A stretch of 64,000 nt of DNA from Sediminicoccus sp. KRV36. GTDB taxonomy: Bacteria; Pseudomonadota; Alphaproteobacteria; Acetobacterales; Acetobacteraceae. The stretch lies in the NCBI RefSeq assembly GCF_023243115.1, contig NZ_CP085081.1, positions 3,286,001-3,350,000 of the forward strand. The letters run 5' to 3'. Of the stretch, positions 34,028-42,942 are shown piece after piece. The position numbers and the translations under genes were made by a program. Numbering within the stretch: the stretch's first letter is position 1; each line of letters begins with the position of its first letter. The notes beneath the pieces are model-generated. The model did not search any database. It saw only the letters and a list, made by a program, of their open reading frames with translations, and was not told where the DNA came from.

Positions 34028-35833
34028 ATGCACGCCTATCGCACCCACACCTGCGGCGCCCTTCGCGCCGAAAACGCCGGGCAGACGGCCCGCCTCTCCG
34101 GCTGGGTGCACCGCAAGCGCGACCATGGCGGGCTGCTCTTCATTGACCTGCGCGACCATTACGGCCTGACGCAATGCGTGATTCCCCAGGGTTCGGCCGT
34201 GTTCGACGTGGCCGACAAGCTGCGCGCGGAAAGCGTCATCACCGTCACCGGCGATGTCGTGGCGCGTGAGGGCAACACGGTGAATGACCGCTTGCCGACC
34301 GGCGCCATCGAGCTGCGCGTGCGCGAACTTACCGTGCAATCCGCGGCCGAATTGCTGCCGATCCAGGTGGCCGGCGATGCCGAATTCCCCGAAGAGCTGC
34401 GCCTGCGCTACCGCTTCCTCGATCTGCGCCGCGAGAAGCAGCATCGCAACCTGATGCTGCGCAGCTCGGTCATCGCCAGCATCCGCCGCCGGATGATCGA
34501 GCAGGGCTTCACCGAATTCCAGACGCCGATCCTGACCGCCAGCAGCCCCGAAGGTGCCCGTGACTTCCTGGTGCCGGCCCGCATGCATCCGGGCAAGTTC
34601 TACGCCCTGCCGCAGGCGCCACAGCAGTTCAAGCAGCTGGCGATGGTGGCCGGCTTCGACCGCTACTTCCAGATCGCCCCCTGCTTCCGGGATGAAGCCA
34701 GCCGCGCTGACCGCAGCCCCGGCGAATTCTACCAGCTCGATTTCGAGATGAGCTTCGTCACGCAGGAAGACGTCTTCGCCGCCATCGAGCCTGTGCTGGC
34801 TGGCGTCTTCAACGAGTTCGCGGCCTGGACAGGGAATGAGCGGAAGGTGACGCAGGCCCCCTTCCCGCGCATCCCGTTTGACCAGGCGATGCTGGAATTC
34901 GGCTCGGACAAGCCCGATCTGCGCAATCCGCTGCGCATCAAGGACGTGACCGCGCACTTTGCCGGATCGAGCTTCGGGTTGTTCGCCAAGATCGCGGCCT
35001 CGGGCGGCGTGATCCGCGCGATTCCGGCACCGGGGGCGGGCGGCCAGCCGCGCCGCTTCTTCGACCAGATGAATGAATGGGCGCGCAGCGAGGGGGCTGG
35101 TGGTCTCGGCTACATCACCTTCGCGGAGGGTGTGGCCGGCGGCCCCATCGCCAAAAACCTGGAATCCGAGCGCGGCATCGCCCTGCGCGACGCCATGGGC
35201 CTCACCGATGGCGATGCCGTGTTCTTCGCCGCCGGGAAGGTGGAAGACGCCGCCAAGCTGGCCGGCAAGGCGCGCACGCGTATCGGCAATGAGCTGGGCC
35301 TGGTGGAGCCGGAAGCCTATCGCTTCTGCTGGGTCACCGATTTTCCCATGTATGAATTGAACGAGGAAACCGGCCAGATCGACTTCAGCCACAACCCCTT
35401 CAGCATGCCCCAGGGCGAACTGGAGGCGCTGAACACGATGAACCCGCTCGACATCAAGGCCTATCAGTACGACATCGTCTGCAACGGCATCGAGCTGTCT
35501 TCGGGCGCCATCCGCAACCATCGCCCGGACATCATGCTCAAGGCCTTCGAGATCGCGGGCTACGGCCCCGATGTAGTGGAAGCCCGGTTTGGCGGCATGC
35601 TCAACGCCTTCCGCTATGGCGCCCCCCCGCATGGTGGCTCCGCGCCGGGCATTGACCGCATCGTGATGCTGCTGGCCGATGAGCCGAATATCCGCGAGGT
35701 CATCCTCTTCCCGATGAACCAGCAGGCCGAGGATTTGATGATGGGCGCGCCCGCGCCGGTCGAGGAAATCCGGCTGAAGGAACTCTCCATCCGCGTGCAA
35801 TTGCCCCCGGCCAAGGCCCCCAAGGCCGGCTGA
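34028..35833 (+). CDS. aspS: Aspartyl-tRNA synthetase, probably non-discriminating (Asp/Asn)
   Basis: Class IIb synthetase of 601 residues. The N-terminal OB-fold anticodon domain is followed by the catalytic domain with motif 1, motif 2 ([19 protein letters not shown]), the bacterial GAD insertion (about 290-420), and motif 3 ([14 protein letters not shown]). In the anticodon domain His33 (RDHGG) and Gly82 (AREGN) occupy positions that in Pseudomonas aeruginosa AspRS (His31, Gly83) allow charging of tRNA-Asn. A discriminating enzyme such as E. coli has Leu and Lys there. This suggests Asn-tRNA is made through Asp-tRNA(Asn) and GatCAB. Confidence 0.96.
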   Translation: MHAYRTHTCGALRAENAGQTARLSGWVHRKRDHGGLLFIDLRDHYGLTQCVIPQGSAVFDVADKLRAESVITVTGDVVAREGNTVNDRLPTGAIELRVRELTVQSAAELLPIQVAGDAEFPEELRLRYRFLDLRREKQHRNLMLRSSVIASIRRRMIEQGFTEFQTPILTASSPEGARDFLVPARMHPGKFYALPQAPQQFKQLAMVAGFDRYFQIAPCFRDEASRADRSPGEFYQLDFEMSFVTQEDVFAAIEPVLAGVFNEFAAWTGNERKVTQAPFPRIPFDQAMLEFGSDKPDLRNPLRIKDVTAHFAGSSFGLFAKIAASGGVIRAIPAPGAGGQPRRFFDQMNEWARSEGAGGLGYITFAEGVAGGPIAKNLESERGIALRDAMGLTDGDAVFFAAGKVEDAAKLAGKARTRIGNELGLVEPEAYRFCWVTDFPMYELNEETGQIDFSHNPFSMPQGELEALNTMNPLDIKAYQYDIVCNGIELSSGAIRNHRPDIMLKAFEIAGYGPDVVEARFGGMLNAFRYGAPPHGGSAPGIDRIVMLLADEPNIREVILFPMNQQAEDLMMGAPAPVEEIRLKELSIRVQLPPAKAPKAG

Positions 35834-35841
35834 GGCGCCCA

Positions 35842-35871
35842 GCCTTGCGGAAGCTTGATCTTCCGCAAGGC
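35842..35871 (+). terminator. Perfect 12-bp hairpin after aspS
   Basis: GCCTTGCGGAAG (35842-35853) and CTTCCGCAAGGC (35860-35871) form a perfect stem with a 6-base loop, eight bases after the aspS stop. No T-run follows on either strand, so it may stabilise the mRNA or terminate with a helper factor. Confidence 0.5.
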
Positions 35872-35933
35872 ACCGGAGACGAACCTGACGTAAGGAACCA
35901 GCCTGCCCACCGGTTCAGCGCCAGGAGTGCATC

Positions 35934-36386
35934 ATGAGTGGATCCAAACCCACCTTCACCGTCGCGGGCCTGTTCTCCGACAAGGAGGCCGCCGCCCGCC
36001 GCAAACGCGCCGAAGAAGCCGCCGCCGCGGAAGCCCACAAGGCCGAGCTCAAGGCCTTCACCGAAAAGCTGATGACCTACGAGATCACCGCGGAGGACAA
36101 GGAGCGCGCGGTCGCCAGGATCCGCCGCGCCTTCGAGGCTGGCGAGAAGGAGCTGATGCTGATGCAGTTTCCCTCCGAAATCTGCGAGGATCTGGGCCGC
36201 CGCATCAACAACCGCCTGGAGGGCTGGCAGGACACCCTGCCCGGCGTCATCAAGCATGTGCATAAATGGTGGGAGACGGAGCTGGCCCCAGGCGGCTTTA
36301 CCTTCGGCGCCAGGGTGATTGACTATCCGGGCGGCATGCCGGGCAATGTGGGCATCTTCATCGGTTGGCCGGATGCGCTGCGATAG
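35934..36386 (+). CDS. Conserved hypothetical cytoplasmic protein
   Basis: 150 residues, no signal peptide or membrane span. The first third is a charged helix rich in Ala/Glu/Arg/Lys (about 17-60, possibly coiled coil). The rest contains FPSEICEDLGRRINNRLEGWQDTLPGV and a glycine-rich end with DYPGGMPGNVGIFIGWP. I do not recognise a characterised family. It lies 23 bases before ppk2 in the same direction and is likely co-transcribed with it. Confidence 0.7.
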   Translation: MSGSKPTFTVAGLFSDKEAAARRKRAEEAAAAEAHKAELKAFTEKLMTYEITAEDKERAVARIRRAFEAGEKELMLMQFPSEICEDLGRRINNRLEGWQDTLPGVIKHVHKWWETELAPGGFTFGARVIDYPGGMPGNVGIFIGWPDALR

Positions 36387-36409
36387 CCACCAGGCAGGGG
36401 AAACACGCC

Positions 36410-37258
36410 ATGTCCAAGAAACACAAGACGGCGCCGGACACCGAAAGCCATGCACCAGCGGTGTTCCGCGCCGATGGGAAACTCTCCCGCAAGGCCTATG
36501 AAAAGGCGCTGACCGAGCTTCACGTCGAATTGGTCGCGCTGCAGCGCTGGGTGCAGGAGACCGGCGCCAAGATCTGCATCATCTTCGAGGGCCGGGACGG
36601 CGCGGGCAAGGGCGGCACCATCAAGGCCATCACCGAGCGCGTCAGCCCGCGCGTCTTCCGCGTCATCGCCCTGCCCGCGCCGACCGAGCGCGAGAAGTCG
36701 CAGATGTACATCCAGCGCTATATCCAGCATCTGCCGGCCGCCGGCGAAATCGTCATCTTCGACCGCAGCTGGTACAACCGCGCCGGGGTGGAGCGCGTAA
36801 TGGGCTTCTGCTCCGAAGCGCAGACAGAACGCTTCCTGCAGATGGCGCCTGGCATTGAGCGCGCCATCATCGATTCCGGCGTGATCCTGCTGAAATACTG
36901 GCTGGAGGTCACCCCGGAGGAGCAGACCCGCCGCCTGGATGCGCGCATCCATGATGGGCGCAAGCTGTGGAAGCTTTCGCCCATGGATCTGAAATCCTAC
37001 AGCCGCTGGTATGACTATTCCCGCGCCCGGGATGCCATGTTCCTGGCCACGGACACCGCCTGGGCGCCCTGGTATGTCGTGCCCTCGGATGACAAGAAGC
37101 GGGCGCGGCTGAACATGATCCGGCACATGCTGCACCACATCCCCTACAAGGCGCCGAAGCGGCCCAAGATATCGCTGCCCAAGCGGCAAAAGCCGGGCGA
37201 CTATGTCGAGCCCGACTACCCGTTCAAACTGATCCCGGACAGCATCGCCGCCAGCTGA
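36410..37258 (+). CDS. ppk2: Polyphosphate kinase 2 (class I)
   Basis: 282-residue kinase that transfers phosphate between polyphosphate and nucleoside diphosphates, usually making GTP or ATP. One PPK2 domain: Walker A FEGRDGAGKGG, then a lid with LPAPTEREKSQ, Walker B IFDRSWYNRAGVERV, and FLQMAPGIERAI with a conserved acidic residue. The ATG at 36410 (MSKKHKT) is preceded by AGGGGAAA; the frame is open 15 codons further, overlapping the upstream gene. Length and single domain suit class I. Confidence 0.94.
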   Translation: MSKKHKTAPDTESHAPAVFRADGKLSRKAYEKALTELHVELVALQRWVQETGAKICIIFEGRDGAGKGGTIKAITERVSPRVFRVIALPAPTEREKSQMYIQRYIQHLPAAGEIVIFDRSWYNRAGVERVMGFCSEAQTERFLQMAPGIERAIIDSGVILLKYWLEVTPEEQTRRLDARIHDGRKLWKLSPMDLKSYSRWYDYSRARDAMFLATDTAWAPWYVVPSDDKKRARLNMIRHMLHHIPYKAPKRPKISLPKRQKPGDYVEPDYPFKLIPDSIAAS

Positions 37259-37261
37259 CGG

Positions 37262-38098
37262 CTACCACTCCAGCCGCACCGCCTCCAGCGCGCGTCCCCG
37301 CCGGGCCAGTTCCACGCTCGGCAGTACATCGCAGGAGGGCCAGAGCCCGCTTTCCAGCGCGGCCGCATAGCCCTCCGGCAGGGCGGCCGCGCGCATCGCC
37401 GCCGCAGCGGCAGCGTGATCATAGGCAAGTGGCAGGATCTCCACCGTCAGGCCGTGCCGCGCGGGCGTCAGCACCGAGAACCACACGCGCGGCGTCCCAT
37501 CATTCGCCGGCATGCCCACGGCACCGGCATTCAGCCAAAGCCCCGCATCTTCGAGGCGCCGAGCGAAGGGAATGCCGCAATGCCCGGCAATGACGCCGTG
37601 GCACCCCGTTTCGGCCAGTTCCTCCAGCAGGACAGGCTCGGGCGTCGAGGCAAAGAGAAAGCGGCTGATCTCGCTCGCTCCGCCATGCAGGACAGCGAGG
37701 CGCCGGCGATCCGGCAATTCGAGGTGCAGGCTGCGCGGCAGGCCGCTCATCCAGGCCCGGTGGCGCGGGCTGACCTGGCGATTGGCATGCGCATACCAGG
37801 CGCGGGAGAGCAGGTCACAGGCCGTGTCCTCCTCGAAGCCGCAGCCGCAATCGGGGGCTTCGGCGGCCAGATTCTCCTCGCAATTGCCCATCAGCACGAG
37901 GGCGCCGCTGCCCATCATGCGGTCGCAACAGGCGGCTGCATCGGCGCCATAGGCCACCACATCCCCCGTGCAGAGAATGCGGTCCTGCGCGATGCCGCGG
38001 CGCGCCGCCTCGGCCAGGACGGCCTCGGTCGCCTGCAGGTTGGAATAGGGCCCGCCAAAGACCAGCATGGGGGCATCGAGGCGAATGAGCGGGATCAT
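37262..38098 (-). CDS. Calcineurin-like metallophosphoesterase
   Basis: 278 residues with the metallophosphatase motifs in order: FGGPYSNLQAT (replacing the usual GD-x-H-G-N entry), CTGDVVAYG, LMGNCEEN and a late AGHCGIPFAR and LNAGAVGMP. The first metal-binding Asp-x-His motif is altered, so metal site geometry may differ. It closes the eight-gene operon, overlapping phnE by four bases. A cyclic or phosphomonoester substrate is likely; nothing specific can be read. Confidence 0.8.
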   Translation of the reverse strand: MIPLIRLDAPMLVFGGPYSNLQATEAVLAEAARRGIAQDRILCTGDVVAYGADAAACCDRMMGSGALVLMGNCEENLAAEAPDCGCGFEEDTACDLLSRAWYAHANRQVSPRHRAWMSGLPRSLHLELPDRRRLAVLHGGASEISRFLFASTPEPVLLEELAETGCHGVIAGHCGIPFARRLEDAGLWLNAGAVGMPANDGTPRVWFSVLTPARHGLTVEILPLAYDHAAAAAAMRAAALPEGYAAALESGLWPSCDVLPSVELARRGRALEAVRLEW

Positions 38099-38847
38099 GC
38101 AAGGCTCCGTCGCAAGCTGCCGCTGATGCGATCCGCGGCGAAAGTCAGGGCGATGATGACGATCAGGATGGCCAGCACCCGGTTGAAATCAAGCAGGTCC
38201 ACCGCGTTCTTCAGCTCCTGGCCAAGCCCGCCCGCCCCCACCAGGCCGAGCACGGTGGAGGCGCGGATATTGGCCTCCCACACATAGAGCAGCCCGCCCA
38301 GGTTCTGCGGCAGGGTCTGCGGCAGCAATGCGCAAAGCGCTACCTCCAGGCGCGTGCCGCCAACCGCCAGGATGGCCTCGGAAGGGCGCGGATCGGCATT
38401 CTCCATCGTCTCCGACCAGAGCTTGGCGACGGAGCCAGCCGAATGCAGCGCCACCCCCAGCATCCCCGCGAAGGGCCCAAGGCCGACGGCCGCCACGAAC
38501 AGCAGCGCGAAGACGAAGCCATCCACCCCACGCAGCGCATCCAGGATGCCCCGCAAGGGGTGATATAGGGCAGCCGAGGGCGTGACCTGCCGCGTGGCCA
38601 TCAAAGCCAACGGCAGGCCAATGACGGCCGCCGCCACCGTCCCCAGCGTGGCGATGCCCACCGTTTCGGCCGCGCGGCGCGCGATATCGGCGCCGCCCGA
38701 GAAGTCGGGCGGCCAGGCGCCACCAAGCCAGCCCATCAGGCGAGGCAGCCCGGCAGCCAACCGCGCCGGGTCCGGAGCGACCACCCAAAGCGAGGCCGCC
38801 ATCAGCGCCACGAACCCGGCCCAGAAGAAGACCCGGCCGCCACTCAC
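38095..38847 (-). CDS. PhnE-like ABC permease
   Basis: Inner-membrane permease of 250 residues in the phosphonate/phosphite family. Five to six spans are present, with the coupling segment GGTRLEVALCALLPQTLPQNL and the conserved GLVGAGGLGQELKNAV. Its start overlaps the phnD stop by four bases. No PhnC ATPase gene is present anywhere in the window, so either an ATPase is supplied from elsewhere or this permease works unusually. Substrate may be a phosphonate, phosphite or another oxyanion. Confidence 0.87.
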   Translation of the reverse strand: MSGGRVFFWAGFVALMAASLWVVAPDPARLAAGLPRLMGWLGGAWPPDFSGGADIARRAAETVGIATLGTVAAAVIGLPLALMATRQVTPSAALYHPLRGILDALRGVDGFVFALLFVAAVGLGPFAGMLGVALHSAGSVAKLWSETMENADPRPSEAILAVGGTRLEVALCALLPQTLPQNLGGLLYVWEANIRASTVLGLVGAGGLGQELKNAVDLLDFNRVLAILIVIIALTFAADRISGSLRRSLA

Positions 38848-39698
38848 GAATTGCGCAACCGGCCCAGCGCGCGTCCCGCCGCCTCGATCATGGCATAGGT
38901 CTCGGACGTGGCCGGCACCCAGCCGGTGTAGTTGGCCGGCATCACCGCCAGAGCCTGTTCGGGCGTGATGGCCGTGGCCGCCGCCGCGATGGCCTGCTTG
39001 GTGGCGGAGTCCAGATCATGCCGAACGGCCAGCGCATCATTCGGCAAGGGATCGCTGCGCCAGACGATCTGCGCCTGGTCCGCCCGCACGCGGCCCGACG
39101 CCAGCATCGCCGCGAAGTTGCGATCGAAATCCGTCGCCAGATCCACCTGGCCCGACGCCACGGAAATCACATTCGCCGCATGGCTGGCGCCGTCGCGGTA
39201 GCGGAAGAAGCTGCGCGGATCGAGGCCCCGCGTGGCGAACCAGTGATGCGGGATGAGCCAGCCGCTGGTCGAGCCCGCATCCGCGAAGGAGATGGACATG
39301 CCGCGCGCATCCTCGGGAAACCGCGCGATGCTGATGCCGGCGCGGGCCAGGATGATGGCGTGATAGGTGGGTTGGCCGTTGTAGAGCACGGTCGCCAGCG
39401 CCTCGGCCCGCGCCCGGTCACGCGCCAGCACATAGCCCCAGGGGCCCATCCAGGCTGCGTCCACCTGGCCACTGCCGAGTGCCACGGCAATGCCCGCCCA
39501 GTCCGTGGTGACGGTAAGTTCGTAGGGCCGGCCCAATTGCTGGGCCAAATGCGCGAAGAAAGGCTCGAAGGCGCGGCGGGTATCGCCCGCCGTCGGCTGG
39601 AAAGGCCCGACGGCGAAGCGGATGGGCGCTCGCGTCTGGGCGGCGGCGAAACCGGGCAGCAGCAGGGGCGTGGCGAGCAGGGAGCGGCGATTCATCAT
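38844..39698 (-). CDS. PhnD-like periplasmic binding protein
   Basis: 284-residue receptor with a twin-arginine-like signal peptide (MMNRRSLLATPLLLPGFAAA). PhnD/PtxB family signs: FAVGPFQPTAGDTRRAFEPFFAHLAQQLG, GSGQVDAAWMGPWGYVLARDR, and SFADAGSTSGWLIPHHWF, whose Ser/Thr/Asp loop binds the phosphonate group in relatives. ATG at 39698 overlaps the upstream stop (ATGA). Relatives bind phosphonates, phosphite or arsenite, so the ligand needs testing. Confidence 0.88.
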   Translation of the reverse strand: MMNRRSLLATPLLLPGFAAAQTRAPIRFAVGPFQPTAGDTRRAFEPFFAHLAQQLGRPYELTVTTDWAGIAVALGSGQVDAAWMGPWGYVLARDRARAEALATVLYNGQPTYHAIILARAGISIARFPEDARGMSISFADAGSTSGWLIPHHWFATRGLDPRSFFRYRDGASHAANVISVASGQVDLATDFDRNFAAMLASGRVRADQAQIVWRSDPLPNDALAVRHDLDSATKQAIAAAATAITPEQALAVMPANYTGWVPATSETYAMIEAAGRALGRLRNS

Positions 39699-40477
39699 GC
39701 GCTGATTCCTTCTTGGGGTGGCAGGACCGAATGCTCGATCCACACATTGGGCTCGACATAGACGGCGCAGTCCTGCTCGACCGAGACATGCAGCGGAACC
39801 AGGCCGCCCTCGATCACGGCGGGGCCGGATTGCGCCAGCGGCAGGCCCGTCCAGCGTCGCCAATCACGGAGGGTTCCCGGGATGACCATGCTGGTCGGGG
39901 CGATCTTGATGACCTTGCCGCCAGTCCGTTCATGGGTGCGCAGCCAGGGGTCCACGGAGAATCCGTCAGCGGTGCGCCGGGCGAGATAATCCGGCATGGG
40001 CAGAAACGGCTCGCGATGCTTCGCGGTGGGGCGGACGGGGGCGAAAAGGCGGCTCAAACCCATGGCATGGGCGTGGCGCCGAAGGGCATCGAGCACCACA
40101 GGCGAACCGCCCTTGCCCCGATAGGCCGGCAGCAGCGTGATCTCCAGCGCGCTCAGCGCGTTCGGTGCACGGTCAGCCAGCGCATCCTCATGCGCCCAGC
40201 GGATCACGCCATCCCAGCCGGAATCGGGCAATTCGGTGCGCGCGCCCCCCAAGGCAAAGGGGACGGAGAAACACCGGCCGACCGGCGTTGCCGACCCCTC
40301 CGGGTCCATCACGGCAAAGGCGAAGTCGAGATAGCGTGCGAAGGGCGCGTCGGCGAAATACAGGTCAGCCGTCGGGTCATGCATCATGAATTTTGGCCAG
40401 AGCCGTTCCAGCGGCTCGGCAAAAAGCAGCGGCCGCAGATCGGGCCGGGCGCTGAGGGGCACAAGGCGCAGGCTCAT
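39695..40477 (-). CDS. GNAT-like N-acyltransferase
   Basis: 260 residues. The middle has a GNAT-type acetyl-CoA pyrophosphate-binding segment, LEITLLPAYRGKGGSPVVLDALRRHA. The N-terminal half carries the expected strands (YLDFAFAVMDPEGSATPVGRC). The C-terminus adds about 80 residues (from WLRTHERTGGKVIKIAP) not found in a minimal GNAT. Four-base overlaps with phnD and the radical SAM gene indicate the three products are made in fixed ratio. Acceptor unknown. Confidence 0.7.
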   Translation of the reverse strand: MSLRLVPLSARPDLRPLLFAEPLERLWPKFMMHDPTADLYFADAPFARYLDFAFAVMDPEGSATPVGRCFSVPFALGGARTELPDSGWDGVIRWAHEDALADRAPNALSALEITLLPAYRGKGGSPVVLDALRRHAHAMGLSRLFAPVRPTAKHREPFLPMPDYLARRTADGFSVDPWLRTHERTGGKVIKIAPTSMVIPGTLRDWRRWTGLPLAQSGPAVIEGGLVPLHVSVEQDCAVYVEPNVWIEHSVLPPQEGISA

Positions 40478-41427
40478 CGGCTACAGGCCGCGCCGCCCAG
40501 CACACAAAAGGTGGCGCAATGGGGGTGGTTCAGCGCCACGGGGCGATCCGCCTCGGCCAGCGTGGCGCCGAGTTCAAACCGCGCGTCGTAAGCGAGCAGC
40601 GTGCAGGCCAGCACCGATGGCCGCGCCGCCCCCTTCCGCTTCACCACCATGCGTGAGGAGGCGCACATCATCGCATCGGGGGATTTCTTCAGGATGCCCC
40701 AGCAGGCTTCCGTGATTTCCGGCACATCCCGATCCGCATCCATTTCGGGAAACAGCATCAGCGCCACCGGATCCTGCGCATCCACCGGGATGTTCCATTC
40801 GGCAAAGAGCGCGGCGTAGCCGGCGCGCATGGTCGCCCCATCGCCCGCGCCAAAACCGGCCCGGCCCGCGACATGGATGGCAAAGCCCTCCCGCGCCAGC
40901 CAGGCCAGGCCCTCCATGGTCCGGGCGAAGCTGCCCACACCGCGCTCGATATCATGGATGGCGGCGTCGTGGTGGTCGAGGCTGACGCGGATGACTAGGC
41001 GGTCCACCCCATGGCGATCTCGCAGGGCGAGCAGAGGGGCGGCATAGCGCCGCATGGGCTGCATCGCATTGGTGAGCACCAGGGCCTTGAGGCCGCGCGC
41101 CAGCACATCCTCCAGCATCGGCACCAGATCGGGATTCATGAAGGGCTCGCCGCCGGTGAAGCCGATTTCCGTCACCGGGAAATCACGCGCCTCATCCAGA
41201 TATTCCCGCACCTCGGCGGCAGAGAGATACACCAGCGCGTCATTGCGCGGGCTGCTCTCGATGTAGCAATTTGCACAGGTGATGTTGCACAGCGTGCCGG
41301 TGTTGAACCACAGCGTTTCCAGCGCGGTGAGGCCGACATGGGCCCGCTGCTCGCCCTTCAGCGTCAGCATCGGGTCCTGGAATTTGGCAGGGTTGAGCGG
41401 CGGGGTCGTCTGGCTGCGGATGGACAA
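40474..41427 (-). CDS. Radical SAM enzyme
   Basis: 317 residues with the [4Fe-4S]-SAM motif CNITCANC (Cys-x3-Cys-x2-Cys, about residues 47-54) followed by the GGEP motif (GFTGGEPFMNPDL). The C-terminal part has additional cysteines (MMCASS, VLACTL, HCATFC and AACSR) that may hold an auxiliary cluster, as in SPASM/twitch proteins. It resembles peptide- or small-molecule-modifying radical SAM enzymes in size, but I recognise no named family. It lies in the middle of the PhnDE/DUF547/TVP38 operon, 16 bases downstream of DUF547. Confidence 0.85.
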   Translation of the reverse strand: MSIRSQTTPPLNPAKFQDPMLTLKGEQRAHVGLTALETLWFNTGTLCNITCANCYIESSPRNDALVYLSAAEVREYLDEARDFPVTEIGFTGGEPFMNPDLVPMLEDVLARGLKALVLTNAMQPMRRYAAPLLALRDRHGVDRLVIRVSLDHHDAAIHDIERGVGSFARTMEGLAWLAREGFAIHVAGRAGFGAGDGATMRAGYAALFAEWNIPVDAQDPVALMLFPEMDADRDVPEITEACWGILKKSPDAMMCASSRMVVKRKGAARPSVLACTLLAYDARFELGATLAEADRPVALNHPHCATFCVLGGAACSR

Positions 41428-41443
41428 GGCAAAAACTCCGGGT

Positions 41444-42238
41444 TCAGGCGCGAGCGGATGGGCTGGTGTCGTTCAGCGCCCAGTCATAGGCGTCTTCCGC
41501 GACGAGGGTGGCGCTGCGCAGACCAGCGGCAAGGGCCGGGCCGGCATGGCGGCGCAAATGCGCGATTACTCCCGCATCATTGCCGCCGAAATCCTCACGA
41601 AACCATTTGAAGATGGAGGAGACGCGCAGCCGCCCATCCGCCAGCACCACGGCACCGCGCGGATGGTTGATGAAGGCACGCGCGGCCATGTCCAGATCCG
41701 CCTCCAGGCTGGCCGCACGCCAAGCGCGCAGTGGCAGGTTCGGGCAGCCGATGGAGGCGCAATTCACCGCGTAATGCACACGGGGGTCCCGGAAGGTCGG
41801 GCGCATCGTCCCGTGCTCGATATCATCGAGCGACATGCGCTGGCCCTCGATCGTGACCAGGCGCGTGCGCCAGGGACCGGCAAATTGCCGAGGGTCGAGC
41901 CCGACGCCGGTCGAGCGGATATCCTTGATCGAACGCACTGGATAGCGCTCCAGCACCAGCTTCAGCGTGAGGGCATTGTAGAGATTGGCCCAGAAGGCGA
42001 AGGCCTCGTCACGCGGCATGGTAGAGGGGCGGCGCGTGGCGGCGGCGGCGATCCAGCCATCCAGCGCCGCGAGGTCCGTCGCATTTGCCTTCCACCGGGC
42101 ATAATCCACGCGGGTCACGCCATCAGCCGGGGTTGAGGCATAGCGCGCCAGCAATGCATCAAGATCCGGCTCGGCAGCCGCGGCGTTGCGCGCAAGGGCG
42201 CATGCAGCCAGGATCGTGAGAGATCGCCGCTGCATCAT
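41444..42238 (-). CDS. DUF547 protein, exported
   Basis: 264 residues with a signal peptide (cut after AAAA, about residue 22). The DUF547 region includes RVDYARWKANATDLAALDGWIAA, EAFAFWANLYNALTLKLVLERYP, VHYAVNCASIGCPNLP and FINHPRGAVV. The invariant Cys in NCASIGCP and a nearby His suggest a papain-like or transglutaminase-like active site, but no reaction is known. It is coupled to TVP38 by a four-base overlap; DUF547-TVP38-oxidoreductase groupings recur in proteobacteria as I recall. Confidence 0.85.
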   Translation of the reverse strand: MMQRRSLTILAACALARNAAAAEPDLDALLARYASTPADGVTRVDYARWKANATDLAALDGWIAAAATRRPSTMPRDEAFAFWANLYNALTLKLVLERYPVRSIKDIRSTGVGLDPRQFAGPWRTRLVTIEGQRMSLDDIEHGTMRPTFRDPRVHYAVNCASIGCPNLPLRAWRAASLEADLDMAARAFINHPRGAVVLADGRLRVSSIFKWFREDFGGNDAGVIAHLRRHAGPALAAGLRSATLVAEDAYDWALNDTSPSARA

Positions 42239-42942
42239 TTCGCGGCGAACCGGTTCTTGAGGGGAATGGCGGCCAGCGACAAGGCCGCCAGGCCGAGCAG
42301 CGCGCCCAGGATCTGCGGCGTCAGCACCGAAGCCAGATCCAGCGTGCCGCCCGCATCCAGGATGGAGCCGAGCCCGGCCCCTGTGAGGCTGAAGACGAAG
42401 GTGCCCGGCATGATCCCGAAGAACGTGGTCAATACATAGACCGGCAGTTTGACCCCAACAAAGGCCGGCACGAGGTTGACCAGAAAGAAGGGAAACAACG
42501 GCACCAGGCGCAGCACGAGAAGATAGGAGGCCGCATTGCGGCGAATTCCCTCGGCCAGGCGTTGCGCCGGGGCGCCGAAGCGGTCCAGCGCATTCTCGCC
42601 GAAGATCGTGCGGGCAAAGAGGAAGACGAGCGTCGCGCCGATCGTGGCACCCAGCACGGTCAGCAGCGTGCCGATGAACGCACCGAACAGGAACCCGCCC
42701 GCAAGGGTGAGGATGATGGCCCCCGGCACGGAGAGCGCCACCGCCACCGCATAGACCACCACGAAGCCAAGCCCCGCCAGCAGGAAGTTCTGCGCAACGA
42801 AGCCACCCAGCGCCTCGCGATGCCGCGCCAGGGTATCGAGCGACAAGAGAGAGCCGAGGCCCGTCGCCCGCAGCACCAGGATGATGGCGACCACCGCCAG
42901 GACCAGCCAGAAGCGCCTGTCGCGAATGAGGCGCCCCATCAC
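42235..42942 (-). CDS. TVP38/TMEM64 (VTT/SNARE-associated) family membrane protein
   Basis: 235 residues, about six hydrophobic spans. The conserved core is VPGAIILTLAGGFLFGAFIGTLLTVLGATIGATLVFLFAR, followed by LVLRLVPLFPFFLVNLVPAFVGV and FGIMPGTFVFS, the signature of the DedA/TVP38 family (re-entrant helices). Likely a lipid or undecaprenyl-phosphate scramblase-like protein; specific cargo unknown. It overlaps both neighbours by four bases. Confidence 0.92.
   Translation of the reverse strand: MMGRLIRDRRFWLVLAVVAIILVLRATGLGSLLSLDTLARHREALGGFVAQNFLLAGLGFVVVYAVAVALSVPGAIILTLAGGFLFGAFIGTLLTVLGATIGATLVFLFARTIFGENALDRFGAPAQRLAEGIRRNAASYLLVLRLVPLFPFFLVNLVPAFVGVKLPVYVLTTFFGIMPGTFVFSLTGAGLGSILDAGGTLDLASVLTPQILGALLGLAALSLAAIPLKNRFAAK

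Noticed and set aside
33923..35800. Apparent 600-residue N-terminal extension of RNase D
   Set aside because: It is the reverse complement of aspS; RNase D has normal length and N-terminus when started at 33922.
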